DNA from: Adiantum capillus-veneris | Lineage: Eukaryota; Streptophyta; Polypodiopsida; Polypodiales; Pteridaceae | Assembly: GCA_014529385.2 (NCBI GenBank) | Contig: CM043955.1 | Location: 148,567,640 to 148,631,639, forward strand | Reading direction: 5' to 3' | DNA length: 64,000 nucleotides | Shown: positions 11,860-23,319 of the stretch, piece by piece | Numbering within the stretch: the first letter of the stretch is position 1 | Layout of the letters: each line of letters opens with the position of its first letter | Translations under genes and position numbers: made by a program | The notes under the pieces: generated by a model | Databases searched by the model: none | What the model was told of the DNA's origin: nothing | The model's input: the letters and a program-made list of their open reading frames with translations, nothing else

Positions 11860-12540
11860 TTACTAGTGCATTAAATGTTACATCTTCACGGAATACATCA
11901 ACATAATCTTTCAACCAGTCAGGGTGAAAGTTTGAGTCTAATTTTTCCACCTTATTGAGCTTAACCGTATAGATCTATTGACCCTTCCTAAGACCCTTCA
12001 AAAGTCTACTAGCCCTTACTAAGTGAGCTGTAGGTTTGCCATTTTTCCCTTTTCATTTCCAAGGTCATCACTAAAGGTGAAATTCCCTTGTGCACAATGA
12101 ATGTGAGCTTGGTTCTTTTTCAACCAATCCATTCCCAATATTCCATCGTAGAGTCCTAGAGGTAAAGTATGAAATTGTGGGGAAGTAGAGTATCCCCCTA
12201 GTTCAAAGTATACAGGACCTGTTGTATACTGAGTTAGGACCTCCTTCCCGTTTGCTAACTCTACAACTAATCACTTTGCAGGGTATTGGTTTAGTTCAAC
12301 TTCTTCATGCACTAAGGAGAAAGAAAAGAGTGTGTGCTTTCACAGTCTATTAAAAATTCAACTTTTTCACCTTGGCAAGATCCTAGTGCTTGGATAACTG
12401 CATATTGCTGGCGAGCACCAGGATTGTCGATGGCAACATGCAACACTGCTCTTTTATCTGCTTCATCTCCTATAGTTGGTTGTCCTATCGCAGCATTGAC
12501 GATGCACATAATCATAAAATCAACAATTATCAAAACTTGG
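11860..12540 (-). pseudogene. Gypsy retropepsin fragment
   Basis: On the minus strand a 73-codon ORF (12533-12312) ends with FLIDCESTHSFLSP. This is the retropepsin active site with Ser-Gly changed to Cys-Glu. Further along the same strand in shifted frames are GGYSTPQFHTLPLG and LYDGILGMDWLKKNQA (about 12190-12110), the conserved second half of gypsy proteases. A later segment, FHPDWLKDYVDVF (about 11930-11890), resembles the entry into the RT region. No LTR or other domain is attached, so it is an isolated relic. Confidence 0.65.
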
Positions 12541-13580
12541 CAGAAGGTTGCTTTGCAAGTTGCAAAATGAGGTTCATCAGTGCGATTTCCGCAGTAGAGT
12601 CTCCTTATGTGTATCCTTCTTGTGTGTGTCTAGGGCCTAGGGGCTAGGATCTTATATAGGCCCCCACAAGTTCATCAAGCTCACACAAATTTCCTAGTTG
12701 CTAACGTGATTTGGGGGAATGGGGAGTGTATCCATACTCCCTCACACTTGTCCTCTAGGCCATACTCACCTCACCCTACCATGCTCTCCACACTTGGATA
12801 AGTGGAAAGTGCCATGCTTGATCAACTTTCTACTCTCTCTCACACTCTCCTAGACCTACTTCTAGCGCTCCCCTAGGTCTAATTGGGAGTGGAATAGTGT
12901 CTAGAGAGCCCATACCACCTCCCCCATGCTTGCCACACCTCACCAAGGTTACCTAATGGACTGACACACCTCTCCACACCTCCACCTGACACTTGGCAAG
13001 TGACTACCCATGCACCTCACACTTATGGGCATACATGGCATACATGGGCATGTCCCCATACTCTCATGAATGCACATGCACCCATACCTATACATCCATA
13101 ACTTAGGGATTAATTTAAATAGTCTAACTTAAGCTTGAAATAAATTTGAATAGTCTAGAATAAATTATATCAACCTAGACACATCAGAATTTCATTTTGA
13201 AAAACGCTAAAGCAAGACGGACTCTCAAGTGACTCCTCTATGCACTAGACAAGACTACCTGCCATAAATAGCAATTCTCAAAGGCGGTCCCTATTTACTA
13301 GGAAACTTCGGACGGGGTATAATTTGACGAGCCGGTTGCCCCTAGCTAGGTGTAAGATCCCAAAAACTTACTTTTTTGGAAATTTTTTCCAAAAGAAACT
13401 TACATCATTCTTGACAATTAGACGACATCAGAATAGAAAAACTACCAAAAATAGTAACTTTTTAGCTAGCAATATGCCTTATCAAGATGTTACATAAGAA
13501 CTCCCTCTATCAGGGTAGCAGAGACCTTACAAGAGCAATGACAAAAAATCAAATTGCAGAGCCATGTATGGGTGTATGCT

Positions 13581-13618
<38 letters not shown>

Positions 13619-14277
13619 TGTTTGTTTGTGGAAACATAGATTTATATTTGGTTATGCACCCACTATTAAGCATTGATGACGTTAGTGGAGATGGCATAGT
13701 ATCAAGTCAGTACTATGCATAATGGAGTTAATGGTTATACAATCTTGTTGTTAACTACCATGACCTTGTATCTACATGCTTTTTTATGGGTGAACACGGG
13801 CTTTTTGGATTTTCCTAGGTATATTTTATATTTGTACTAGTAGACATGATGATTTCATAGTGTGAAATTATCACCGGATAAATATCTCCTACCTTTGGTG
13901 GTGCGTATGCATTTCTTCTTATAGTACATATGTTTTTATAGAATCCTAGTCATAATAATTTGGATCCTGATAAGAGATATATCAATACAAGCTTCTATAA
14001 ACAATTATTTCCTCCTTATGCATTGGTGTTTGTAGCCCAACACAGGCTCTCTAAACCTGACTGCATTTAGTATTGTCTCGTTTGATATCTCAAGTGTCGT
14101 AGGTGTGCTTGTTGCAAATCAGAAGTGTGGTGCTGATGGAGATGAAGAGAGAGAAACATACACGCATGCATGTGCATACCCCTTGAGAGGGAGGGTGTTA
14201 TGCAGAGAAGGAGAGATGGAGAGTGAGAGCAAAGATGGAGATGAAAAACAGCAACACGAGACAGAGGCAAAGGCTAC
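12541..14277 (+). other. No gene recognised
   Basis: Nothing codes convincingly. A TATATAGG-like stretch is at 12651-12658, C-rich CACCT-rich DNA lies at 12740-13080, and one microsatellite is annotated separately. Probably old transposon DNA, but no boundary was found. Confidence 0.5.
13583..13616 (+). repeat. (TG)n microsatellite
   Basis: About 16 TG units followed by degenerate TTTG units. Confidence 0.95.
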
Positions 14278-14570
14278 TCCCCCATGCGGAAGCACAAATA
14301 AAAGAGAGTCTATGCTCCCATCTAAGACCTATTTATATTGATGAGAGAAGAGATACATAAATAGAGAGTGTCTCTTCTAAACTTAGAGAGGTCTCTTACA
14401 ATTTTCTCCTAAAATAACTAAATCCCCCACATGGAAGCATAAATAAAAGAGACCCTATGCTCCCATCTGAGACCTGTTTATATTGATGAAAGAAGAGCTA
14501 CATAAATAGAGAGTGTCTCCTTTAAGCTTAGAGAGGTCTCTTATAGTTTGCTCCTAAGATAACTAAAAAT
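14278..14570 (+). repeat. Tandem duplication, period about 145 bp
   Basis: Two adjacent copies start at about 14278 and 14424. Shared landmarks include CCCATG(C)GGAAGCA, TATGCTCCCATCT, TTTATATTGATGA and AGAGAGTGTCTC. The copies differ at scattered bases. No coding potential. Confidence 0.85.
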
Positions 14571-15325
14571 CCTTATCTAGTGATGCATCTCATGTAGGCC
14601 ATCAGATCTTTGTGATGATCCAATGGTGGAGGATGTTGCCTCCCTCAACCTTAGACCTTGTCCTACATATCATAACATAGAGAGAAGCATCATTTCACTA
14701 GATACAACATACTCCCATGTTGAAGAGAAACTATCCTCAATTGCATGATAGATATTAGTCTATAATAGACAAAAGATACTTTAAAGTAGTCAAGTCTTGG
14801 AATAAGCATCATGCTTTCATTCCTTAACACCTACTATAACATTACTATAAAATATTAGCATTATTATATCCAATCATCAATCACATATGGCCACTAGCTA
14901 GTAGCATCTTGCCCACATTCAGCTGTCTTGACTTGCTTCACCGCAAAAACACGATACTTATAATCTAATTGTTCAAATTTATTGTTTACATCTAGCATTC
15001 CATCCATGACCCTGTTACCACCAAGCGACTACCTTTTATGTAGCCATGGGCCAAGCTTGTCGAACCCGCTAGTAGTGTGGCCGGGATTGTTGGTCAGGTA
15101 GGAATGGTTAAGAGTGATCGCCGATCAGAGACGCACTCTAAAACTGGAGCCTATAATGTTTGGGTAAGATTGGCTAAGTGTGGGCGTCCAAATGTGAACG
15201 GGCAAGCCCATATAAAAGTCAATTTAAACCTAAAATACCTCATTCTCTCATTTGTGCAATGCAAGAAGAGTGCTCTTGCTCCATCTCCTTCTCCTTCTCC
15301 TTTGTGTACTAGTGTGTGTGTGTGC

Positions 15326-15329
<4 letters not shown>
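14571..15329 (+). other. No gene recognised
   Basis: Only short frames. A CCCATATAAAAG box at about 15208-15220 could be a core promoter of an LTR or a small element. No matching repeat partner was seen. Confidence 0.45.
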
Positions 15330-15407
<78 letters not shown>

Positions 15408-15426
15408 TAGATAGATAGATAGATAG
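15330..15426 (+). repeat. (GA)n followed by (GATA)n microsatellite at the LINE 3' end
   Basis: About 36 GA units run into five to six GATA units. On the minus strand this is (TATC)n(TC)n lying about 55 bases past the LINE stop codon. Short tandem repeats are the usual 3' terminus of RTE-type LINEs. Confidence 0.9.
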
Positions 15427-18173
15427 TTCTATTATCGTCCTGGGAGGTCAAATATGACCTATGGGACCAAATGAACATGTCACGTGGTGTGAGTGGAGTT
15501 CATAAGTGACTCTCGATGCTCAAAAATGGCTGAAATGAGCATCGCAATAGAGAGTCCACATCGTGGTTGGGAGAGGAAGGTATGTAGGGAGAGCTCATGG
15601 CTGAATATATGGGGAAAAGAGGACCTAATGTGGTCAAAAGCTGAGCACTCAAGTAGTGTGTGGTACTCACTCTCTCGCACTTGACGAGGGCATAAGGTGC
15701 AAAGTCGATGACACTCCTCGCCAGTGCCCCAACGTCCTGTCTCACAGCGTAGAGAATGGGAGCTAAGACGAATGGAGGCAATGGTGCGGATCGCACTCAA
15801 CGGGATGGGCTCAAGGATGTAGGAATGGGTTCGGTTACCTCGTTCCGAGAAGAAGAGAGATTTGTAGTTTGGGGCAACGTGTGTGGTGTAATGGCTGAAG
15901 CGAAAACCTCCAGATTTCTCCCAAGCCATGATACATTGGCGTTGTAAGAAGGCCTCATTAACTTGGGAGTCGATCGACGCATCCTTGACCAAGTGACATG
16001 CATCCCATCTTCCAAACCATTTCTTGATATCAAGCATCCACCCCGAACTTAGTATTTTGCTCTTGCATGTCTTTTGAACCTTTTGACTTGCTTCATATGC
16101 GATTCTAGGAAGTCGATGCAAAGGGCTACGTTGTGTCTTACGCATGTACTCCACAACCCTTTCCATGCCCAAGACCTCAATGGGAAGCGATCCGGACTCA
16201 AGAAGTAAGAGCATGTAGGGTGTTTGTGTCTTGACTTGGAGAAAGTTGGTGAGAAAACGCTTTTGGACATTCTCAAACTCTTTCCAAGTAGACTTCCCGA
16301 TGCTTCCACCCCACACCTCCACTCCATAAAGAAGCACCGGTGTCACCAATGTGTCAAAGAGGTACTTTTTGAGAGCCCAACACTTGATCTCTCCTACATT
16401 GCACATGTTCTCAAATGCATAATAAGCCCTCTTTCCGGCTTCCAAGCGACGCATTGCACAATCCTTCCATTTATGATTGGATGGAACCTCAAGGCCAAGG
16501 TACTTGAAGTGATCTACCACTTCAAGTTTCTCATTGTTGTATACAATGCATGGATTTTCGTCATTGAGGGTCTTTACAAGCATAACCTTGGTTTTGGATC
16601 CATTCACGATCAGCCCGCTATGTAGGCAAAAGCGTTCCAAGACACTCATAAGCTTTTGTGCATCTTCTAAGGTATGTGCCAAGAGCACTACATCATCGGC
16701 ATAAAGCAAAAGCATGATCACCGCATTTCCAATCTTAACCTCTTCTATGCCTTCTTGCTGCATAAAATCAAGAACCATGTATTCCAATTCATCAATGAGT
16801 AGCCCAAAGAGGGTTGGGGAAAGTGGGCATCCTTGTTTGACACCAATAGTGCTTGCAAAAAATTCTGAAATTCCATCTCCCATACGTAATCGACATATCA
16901 CTTTTTGGTAGAAGCGAAAGACTGCATGCATAAATTCTCTCGGCACTTGAAGGCTTTGCATACGTCTCCAAAGATTTCCTCGCGGTACCATGTCAAAAGC
17001 TTTCTTGAAATCCACAAAGCAACAATACAACTTTTTTCCTTTCAATCGAGACGCTTCCATAAGAACTCGAAGAGTGACAAGGTGATCAATAGTGCTATGA
17101 TGCTTTCGAAAACTTGCTTGGCCAAGCGCACATTTGCCATTCTTTTCAGCCCATTCACTTATCTTCATCTCCATGATACATCCAAATAACTTTGCCATCA
17201 AAGAACCAACCATTATAGTGCGATAGTTGTTCACATTGTTTACATCTCCTCCTTTGTGCAAAGGTTTGATCCAATTTGCACTCCAATCATGAGGCATGCC
17301 ATACTGAAGTGCAAGGTTAAACATATCGCATATCCAATATCGTGTTTTCTTGCTTGTCCATTTAATCATTTCAGCCTTGACACCTTGAAGGTCACCTGCC
17401 TTGCGAGTAGCAAGTTTCTCAAGCGCGCGGCATACATCTTCAATGGTAAAGAAGGGAGACATAAATGGAAGGGAGCTACAACCCTCCATCTTATCAACAT
17501 TGGGTTGCTCATAGAGGTTCTTACAATGCATATACATATCCTCAAGAGTCAAGTCACCAAAGCTCTCAACGCGCTTGCCTTTTAGATTTTGCCAAAACTT
17601 GCCACATGCATGTGCTTTCTCTTGTGCTAAAAGAAGTTGTTTTTCGACTTCCCACCTTCTCCTCTTCTTTTGAACAAGTGCTTTGTATGTGTGTGAACAT
17701 TCCAAGTAAACTTCCTTGTCTTTGATTGCATCCAATCTTAGCAAGTGTTTTCGGGCTTGACTACATTCCATGTCAAACCATTTCTTCTTGGTGGTACCCT
17801 TCTTAGACCTTTTGCAAGACATGTGTTTCGCCGAAAAGCATTCCTTCGCACAAGAGAAAATTACTTCTTTGAAAACTTTCCACTTGCATTCTAATGTTGG
17901 GCTCCCTTGATGCTCTATCATGCTTAACATTTGGTCCACCATATCAGCATATATAAGTGCTCGTTTGAAGTCTAGACGTAGGTACAAATGATTCACATCA
18001 TGATTGGAGGCTACATGCTCGGGCCGTTTACCACACTTGAGGTCAATACATAACATCCTATGATCCGATTCCGGATTCCATTCACCAAGTGTAAAGCTTT
18101 GTATGCATTCTTGGAGCCATATGTGGCTCGCACACAGTGTTGGGCAAGTCCGTTGCTTCGATACGTGCGGCAA
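15405..18173 (-). mobile_element. RTE-like non-LTR retrotransposon, 5'-truncated
   Basis: One long ORF, a very short 3' UTR and a terminal tetranucleotide repeat fit the RTE clade rather than the L1-like plant LINE at 50-59 kb. The endonuclease is present only as its C-terminal end, so the 5' part is missing or lies in degenerate DNA just past 18173. No target-site duplication was identified. Confidence 0.7.
15480..18173 (-). CDS. LINE endonuclease remnant-reverse transcriptase ORF, 897 codons uninterrupted
   Basis: Target-primed reverse transcriptase. Residues 20-45 hold the end of an apurinic-type endonuclease (SFTLGEW then ESDHRML, with the conserved Ser-Asp-His). Residues about 240-560 are the RT: IKPLHKGGD (302-310), FVDFKKAFD (386-394), GVKQGCPLSP (444-453) and the catalytic YADD (491-494). 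A C-terminal Cys-x2-Cys-x9-His-x4-Cys finger starts at residue 825. The first codon is TTG, and the frame is open back to a TAG near 18220. The start is therefore arbitrary and the true protein was longer at the N-terminus. The absence of stops over 2.7 kb contrasts with the decayed neighbours and points to a recent insertion. Confidence 0.85.
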   Translation of the reverse strand: MPHVSKQRTCPTLCASHIWLQECIQSFTLGEWNPESDHRMLCIDLKCGKRPEHVASNHDVNHLYLRLDFKRALIYADMVDQMLSMIEHQGSPTLECKWKVFKEVIFSCAKECFSAKHMSCKRSKKGTTKKKWFDMECSQARKHLLRLDAIKDKEVYLECSHTYKALVQKKRRRWEVEKQLLLAQEKAHACGKFWQNLKGKRVESFGDLTLEDMYMHCKNLYEQPNVDKMEGCSSLPFMSPFFTIEDVCRALEKLATRKAGDLQGVKAEMIKWTSKKTRYWICDMFNLALQYGMPHDWSANWIKPLHKGGDVNNVNNYRTIMVGSLMAKLFGCIMEMKISEWAEKNGKCALGQASFRKHHSTIDHLVTLRVLMEASRLKGKKLYCCFVDFKKAFDMVPRGNLWRRMQSLQVPREFMHAVFRFYQKVICRLRMGDGISEFFASTIGVKQGCPLSPTLFGLLIDELEYMVLDFMQQEGIEEVKIGNAVIMLLLYADDVVLLAHTLEDAQKLMSVLERFCLHSGLIVNGSKTKVMLVKTLNDENPCIVYNNEKLEVVDHFKYLGLEVPSNHKWKDCAMRRLEAGKRAYYAFENMCNVGEIKCWALKKYLFDTLVTPVLLYGVEVWGGSIGKSTWKEFENVQKRFLTNFLQVKTQTPYMLLLLESGSLPIEVLGMERVVEYMRKTQRSPLHRLPRIAYEASQKVQKTCKSKILSSGWMLDIKKWFGRWDACHLVKDASIDSQVNEAFLQRQCIMAWEKSGGFRFSHYTTHVAPNYKSLFFSERGNRTHSYILEPIPLSAIRTIASIRLSSHSLRCETGRWGTGEECHRLCTLCPRQVRESEYHTLLECSAFDHIRSSFPHIFSHELSLHTFLSQPRCGLSIAMLISAIFEHRESLMNSTHTT

Positions 18174-18187
18174 AAGCCCACATTTTT

Positions 18188-18204
18188 TGTGCCGTTGCCA
18201 GGGA
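18188..18204 (+). other. Possible primer binding site of gypsy A
   Basis: TGTGCCGTTGCCAGGGA resembles the common plant gypsy primer binding site TGGCGCCGTTGCCGGGGA, differing at a few positions. It lies upstream of the gypsy A leader. No LTR end is clear immediately before it, because the LINE ORF adjoins. Confidence 0.35.
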
Positions 18205-18326
18205 ATCGCCCTGCACTAAGCTCAAGAGGCACTCTATGCTTCTTCTATGAGTGTTTGTGTTAGGAAGGAAGAGAAAGAAGAAGAAGTTATTTTTTGCAAT
18301 TTTTAATTTCCTGTATAATCTCTACT

Positions 18327-18540
18327 TTCTGCCAATGTCTGCTTTTACACAGTTTTTTTTTTAATTTGCACAGTTAGTAGTTAGTGTGTTAGTAGTGAAT
18401 GAGTGTTTTCTGCCAATGTCTGCTTGCACACAGTCTTTACATAGTTAGTGAATAGCTTGTTTTCTGCCAATGTCTTCTTTTACACAGTTTTTTATTTGCA
18501 CAGTTAGTAGTTAGTGTGTTAGGTAGTGAATGAGTAAGCA
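18327..18540 (+). repeat. Irregular tandem repeats in the gypsy A leader
   Basis: TTTCTGCCAATGTCTGCTTT-type blocks start at about 18327, 18406 and 18460, each followed by CACAG and GTTAGT-rich DNA. Spacing is 79 then 54 bases. Non-coding. Confidence 0.8.
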
Positions 18541-18861
18541 GTTAGCAGAGTAGCTAGCTGTAGAGATAAGGTTAGGTTAGTTAGGAGAGTAGGTAAAGGA
18601 GTAGGTTAGCCCTTGTAAACACAATACAATCTTAGTCTTCTTTTCCAATCTTTATCCCTCCCAACCCCCAAACCCCCCGCGGCCCCCCTCCCACGAAAGT
18701 TTTTCACGCTAAAATGTAATGTTTTTCAATAAGTAAAAAACGAAAATAATTTAAGCATGAGGCGTGAGTGTGCTCTATGAAAATTTTGGATTGGGATGGT
18801 GATCATTTTTCCCTAAGCCGAAGCCCAGCCCCAAGCCTCAGTCCTCAGTCTTATGATATAT

Positions 18862-19156
18862 ACTAGATTCACTCTTACATATATATACCCTACCCCCACA
18901 AGAAGGAATGAGGGAATGTGGGACAAGTTCCTCAAGTCCTCCACCATCCCCTTCACACTCACCCTTTGGACTTACTAATTCTAGTTCTCTCCCCACCTAG
19001 GAAAAGACTAGACTCACTCTTACATATATATACCCTACCCCGACAAGAAGGAATGAGGGAATATGGGACAAGTTCCTCAAGTCCTCCACCATCCCCTTCA
19101 CACTCACCCTTTGGACTTACTAATTCTAGTTCTCTCCCCACCTAGGAAAAGACTAG
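18862..19156 (+). repeat. Tandem duplication, period 145 bp
   Basis: Two nearly identical copies (18862-19006 and 19007-19151) begin ACTAGA.TCACTC. They contain TACATATATATACCCTACC and end in CCCACCTAGGAAAAG. Only a few differences are seen, so the duplication is recent relative to the surrounding gypsy decay. Confidence 0.9.
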
Positions 19157-19376
19157 TTTTAAGATTTCGAGGACTATACGTAACCAAATCGGGGAGTGTA
19201 AAGCACGAAACGTCCCTCTAGACAAGACGCTTGTTTTGAGCTATCGCACGTTGTATTTTGTGACTTGATTTTAAAAAGGGACCAAAAATACCAAAAACTT
19301 GGGTTGTAAACACCTAAAAAACTAGGTGAGCGGTCTTCACGGGCATTCACCAACACCTCTAGAGTGTTGAGGTCAC

Positions 19377-20232
19377 ATGCACCTACACTCTGGTTGTGTG
19401 CTAGAGGAAAATCACACCAAGAGTGTCTCCGTTTATGCGGGCACTCATTATTCCTCTACCTTAGACTCAAGGCCCTCAACGGGAACCCAAGGTAGTACCA
19501 CTCACGATCTGCATATAGCGTCTAGTGACTCTTCCTCTGACTACGACGTCATGGAGGGTTACCCAATGCCTAATCCTGATAGCTCAAGCCAAGACATGCA
19601 TGCCATGGGCCCACGGTCTGAGCTGAGCGTGCTTAGCCGCTTGAAGGAAACATTTAGTAGAGCCACTCGCTCCAAACATGTAGCTAACGATGTAAATGAG
19701 GGGGTGGGGAAGTAAATTCTCCATTCATGACCAAGGTAGACCCTATGCCCTTAGAGAGTGTGCACGTGAATGCTCCATTTACTACACCCCCTGACTCTTC
19801 AGAGCTATTCCCCTGCGAGGTTATATTACCTGATGGTAGAAGCCTTGCCGAAGTGCAAGAGGTTGAGTGATATATCATTGCGGCTAGGGAAAAAGAAATC
19901 GAGAGCTTACGCAAGGCAGAGCAACAAAGAGAGTTAAAAATGAAAGCCCCTATGTCAATATCCTTGCTATGAGAGCAATCAAGTGCTCATGAATTAGTGA
20001 CAAAACTAAGGGTCAACCCATAGAGAGCCACATTGCATCTAGTTCAAAAGACACCCCTAGCACCTCAATCCTAGATGGAGCGTACCTATACACAGTTCAC
20101 ACCTGTCACGTGGGTTGGTTAGATGTCCTACAATCCACAACGGGTGCCACTAGTGTAGAGGATCAACAACAATGAGTTTGTGAGGTCATCCATAGGGTTA
20201 TTGAGCTAGAGAGACAAAACAAGGGGATCCAC
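19377..20232 (+). pseudogene. Gypsy A gag N-terminal region, decayed
   Basis: A 112-codon open stretch (19377-19715), Ser/Asp/His-rich, is followed by shifted short frames. One has a Lys/Glu-rich helical segment (about 19870-19950, REKEIESLRKAEQQRE). No diagnostic domain. It is assigned to gag only because it directly precedes the recognisable capsid part on the same strand. Confidence 0.4.
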
Positions 20233-21608
20233 ATGCCTTCAATGGTTCTCATGAGATTCTTGGATACAGGGAAGGCTAAACAACCAACCTTATTGAAAAT
20301 GGAGACTCCCTCAGTACGTCCGATGGATCCTCGATATGTTGTTTTTCCAGGAGTCTCAGTGCAATCTGAGCACACAAGTGATAGCTTTACTTTTCTGAGT
20401 CTAGCTCATCTTTCCCTTCATAACACCACGGCTACCATGCCTACCCCAATGATGGGCATGCCAAGAAACACGCCATGGACCTCATTTGTTAGTAAAGCAC
20501 CGCTACATGGTAGCTCAATGCCTCCAACAGTACCTACAAGTGTGTACCAAATGTATACACCTATAGGTCCTCGTACTCATGTAGCCCCTACCCCTCCCAT
20601 TGTTCCAACAACCTATGCTTCACAACCACAACACCCAAGCTCTTATTTCCATGGGACCATACCGGATAGCATTAGCATGTCACATCTGACATCTGTTATG
20701 CCTAGGGCCACACATATGAATTTTGGGCCCCGTACCAAACTACGAACCCAAGGGCTTCCTATGCGCCAAGCCCAATGCCAATACCTACTCCACATGTAGT
20801 CTATGGAGCATCTTCACCCACGATGCCTGCTCACTTAGGTGACTTGGCAACATTCGCTCAAGATATTGGTCGATCTATTGTTGAGAATATGCATAGCACG
20901 TCTGATAGAGAACCTAGAAGTAAGGCAGTACAAATAGCCAAGCTCACACAAAAATTTAGTGGAGACGGGGATGTGAGAAATCATATCAAAGTGTTTGAAC
21001 AAATATGCAATTATTTAGGAGAACACAATGACCTGCAGAAGAGTAATTCTTTAAGCCTAACTTTAAGTGGGAAGGCTGAGGATTGGTATAGAACCCTAAG
21101 GGTGGAAGAAAAAATGATTTACCCTACTCATAGGAGACTGTTCTTGAAAGAATACATACGAGAGGGAGTGCTTTGGGGTGTAGCCTCTCAGCTTGAGAAA
21201 TCCCAATGAGAGGAAGGAGAGTTGGTGAGAGACTTTATTAATCGCGAGTCCAAATGAGCTCTTCAATAATAATCAATTGCTTGATAGATTCATTAGGGGA
21301 TTATGACATGAGGATATCTATAATGTCCTAGTCATTAGAGGTATCACCACTTGTAATTATCCTCCAATTACATGATTCAAGGAGAAAGAGTGTCTGTTGA
21401 GCCTAAATCTTTTAGCTCGCAAGCATCGGGGCATCAGCCAATGACCCTAAAGACTATTGCTAAGGAGCCAAAGATATCTGAGATGACTTTAGCAGATCTC
21501 ACCAAGGCTATTCAAGAGAGTCTTAGAGACAATCGTGCTCCGCAAAACAATCATATGTATCCAAAAAGGGAGAAACAATGGTGCTCAGTATGCTATGGTC
21601 CGCAAAGT
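20233..21608 (+). pseudogene. Gypsy A gag: proline-rich linker and capsid domain
   Basis: 20233-20799 is Pro/Thr/Met-rich. 20775-21209 is the retrotransposon Gag capsid: KFSGDGDVRNHIKVFEQIC, LSLTLSGKAEDWYRTL and HRRLFLKEY, with a stop at 21207. A later frame (21372-21614) holds DLTKAIQESL and then KQWCSVC, the first half of a zinc motif. The copia insertion cuts it exactly there. The second half (TSECP) is at 47516. Confidence 0.75.
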
Positions 21609-22283
21609 TGTTAAGTATGGATCCTGATTTACCCCTTGTAATTTTTTGTATTAAAAACGCACATTTGTAAGACCCCCATTATGAGGAGAAGCCATCGTGC
21701 ATGAAGAAAAATTACTCACCAAAAAACAAAATCACTCGTCGGAAACCAATATTTGCACGGGGCCAGTCTCGAGCAAACCTCGAGACTCTCTTTGTAGGAA
21801 TATTATGGTAGGACAGTGGTCGGAAAGTGATCAAAAAACAGTCGGTCATATGGCCGATTTGTCCGTGGCTGGTAGTCAATAGCTGGTGGCGATAGTTGGA
21901 GTTCAATGGCCGGTGGTTGGTGGCCGAATTCAATTTCCAATGTCCAATTTCAAAGGAGGACTTGTCTTCTCAAGGGCGGCCACATATGGGCGGATTTGAG
22001 GGTCCGATTTGGACTTATCTACACAAGGGCGGCTACACATGGCTGCCTCTCATGAGAGAGGGCAACCCTTTTGGCCTATAAAAGGAGGCCATTTCTACAC
22101 ACATTTCACAGTGTGAAGTTGATGCAACAAGATGGGTGTGAGGTCGTGAGAGTGAAGCAAGGCGGGAGCTCTATTAAGGGTATAATCCCTTTGTAACCTA
22201 CTTCTTGTTTGAAGTACTAAAGCCATTGAGTGGCTGCTTTCCCGTGGATGTAGCCCACATTGGGTGAACCATGTATATCGTAT

Positions 22284-22355
<72 letters not shown>

Positions 22356-22440
22356 CTATAATCTCTCATGTGTGAAAATTTCTCTCTCCCCATTGAGTAA
22401 GCTAATCAAATATCTATTTAGCTCATCATATTTCCTAACA
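21609..22440 (+). repeat. Copia 5' LTR (832 bp)
   Basis: Begins TGTTAAG and ends CCTAACA, giving the short terminal inversion expected of LTRs. Contains GGCCTATAAAAGGAGG (about 22071-22086), a clear TATA box. Also contains a CT microsatellite at 22284-22352, much longer than in the 3' LTR (about 47407-47420). Confidence 0.9.
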
Positions 22441-22458
22441 ACTGATATTAGAGCAAGG
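22441..22458 (+). other. Copia primer binding site
   Basis: ACTGATATTAGAGCAAGG directly abuts the LTR. It is close to the initiator-Met tRNA complement used by most plant copia elements (TGGTATCAGAGC), with two transitions. Confidence 0.8.
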
Positions 22459-22499
22459 TTTGCTCATAGCTAAATTATCTCAAGGAAAGGATTCCTTGA

Positions 22500-23300
22500 A
22501 TTGAGTGGGAGTTATTGCGGAGGAAGGGAAGCTCAATATTGAGAGATGCAAATTGAAGACTATCTCTACCAAAAGGACCTCTATTTGCTACTAGGCGGTC
22601 TTGCAAAGAAGCCCACAATGATGGCAGATGAAGCATGGATTGTCCTTGATTGAAAGGCACTAGGAAAAATCCGGTTAAGCTTGGCGTCAATGGTGACCTT
22701 CAACGTTTTGGAGATGAAGACCACGGAGGACTTGATGAAGTCACTTGACAACTTCTACGAGAAACCATCGGCATCCAATAAGGTATTTCTCATGAAGCGC
22801 TTGTTCAATTTAAAGATGACAATGAATGGTTCAGTTGCAGAACACCTAAATGACTTTAACACAAACATAACTCAACTTCAATCGGTGAAAATCAATTTTG
22901 ATGACGAAGTGCGAGCTCCGCCCATACTATCATCTCTACCAGATAGTTGGGACAGCCTTGTGATGGCTGTAAGTAATTCTATCTCTGGCAGAAATACTCT
23001 TAAGTTTGATGATGTTGTGGGTGTTCTCCTAAGAGAGGAAATGCAAAGGAGAAGCACAACAGAATCATCAAGTGTTGCACTATAAGTGGAAACAAGAGGA
23101 AGACCTAAGGACAGGTTTAAAAACCAAAAGGGTCGTGATCGCTCAAGGTGGAGCAAGTTACGCACAGTCAGTTCTTGAATGTTGGAACTGTGGCAAAAAG
23201 GGCCACATCAAGAAGGATTGTTGGTCCAAGAAGAAGAAGTAGACAGAGTCTCAAGACAACAAGCCAACATTAGAGGCCAATGTGACAAGTAAAGTAGAGC
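22500..23300 (+). pseudogene. Copia gag
   Basis: UBN2-type Gag in fragments. The N-terminus (about 22507-22650) lacks the FNGKSYQHWK block seen in the sister copy, a small internal deletion. 22681-23085 is open and carries the NVLEMKTTEDLMKSLDNFYEK and LPDSWDSLVMAV motifs. The CCHC knuckle CWNCGKKGHIKKDC is at about 23178-23220 in another frame and keeps all four ligands. Confidence 0.8.
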
Positions 23301-23319
23301 AAGATGCTCTCATTAGATA

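Noticed and set aside
15493-17725. Plus-strand ORFs of 60-133 codons inside the RTE LINE
   Set aside because: Shadows of the minus-strand RT ORF; no motif of their own.
22264-22473. ORF with long Ser-Leu run
   Set aside because: Translation of the CT microsatellite in the copia LTR. The same applies to the frames over 15248-15478, 26395-26965, 28208-28502, 32066-32254 and 41620-41953.
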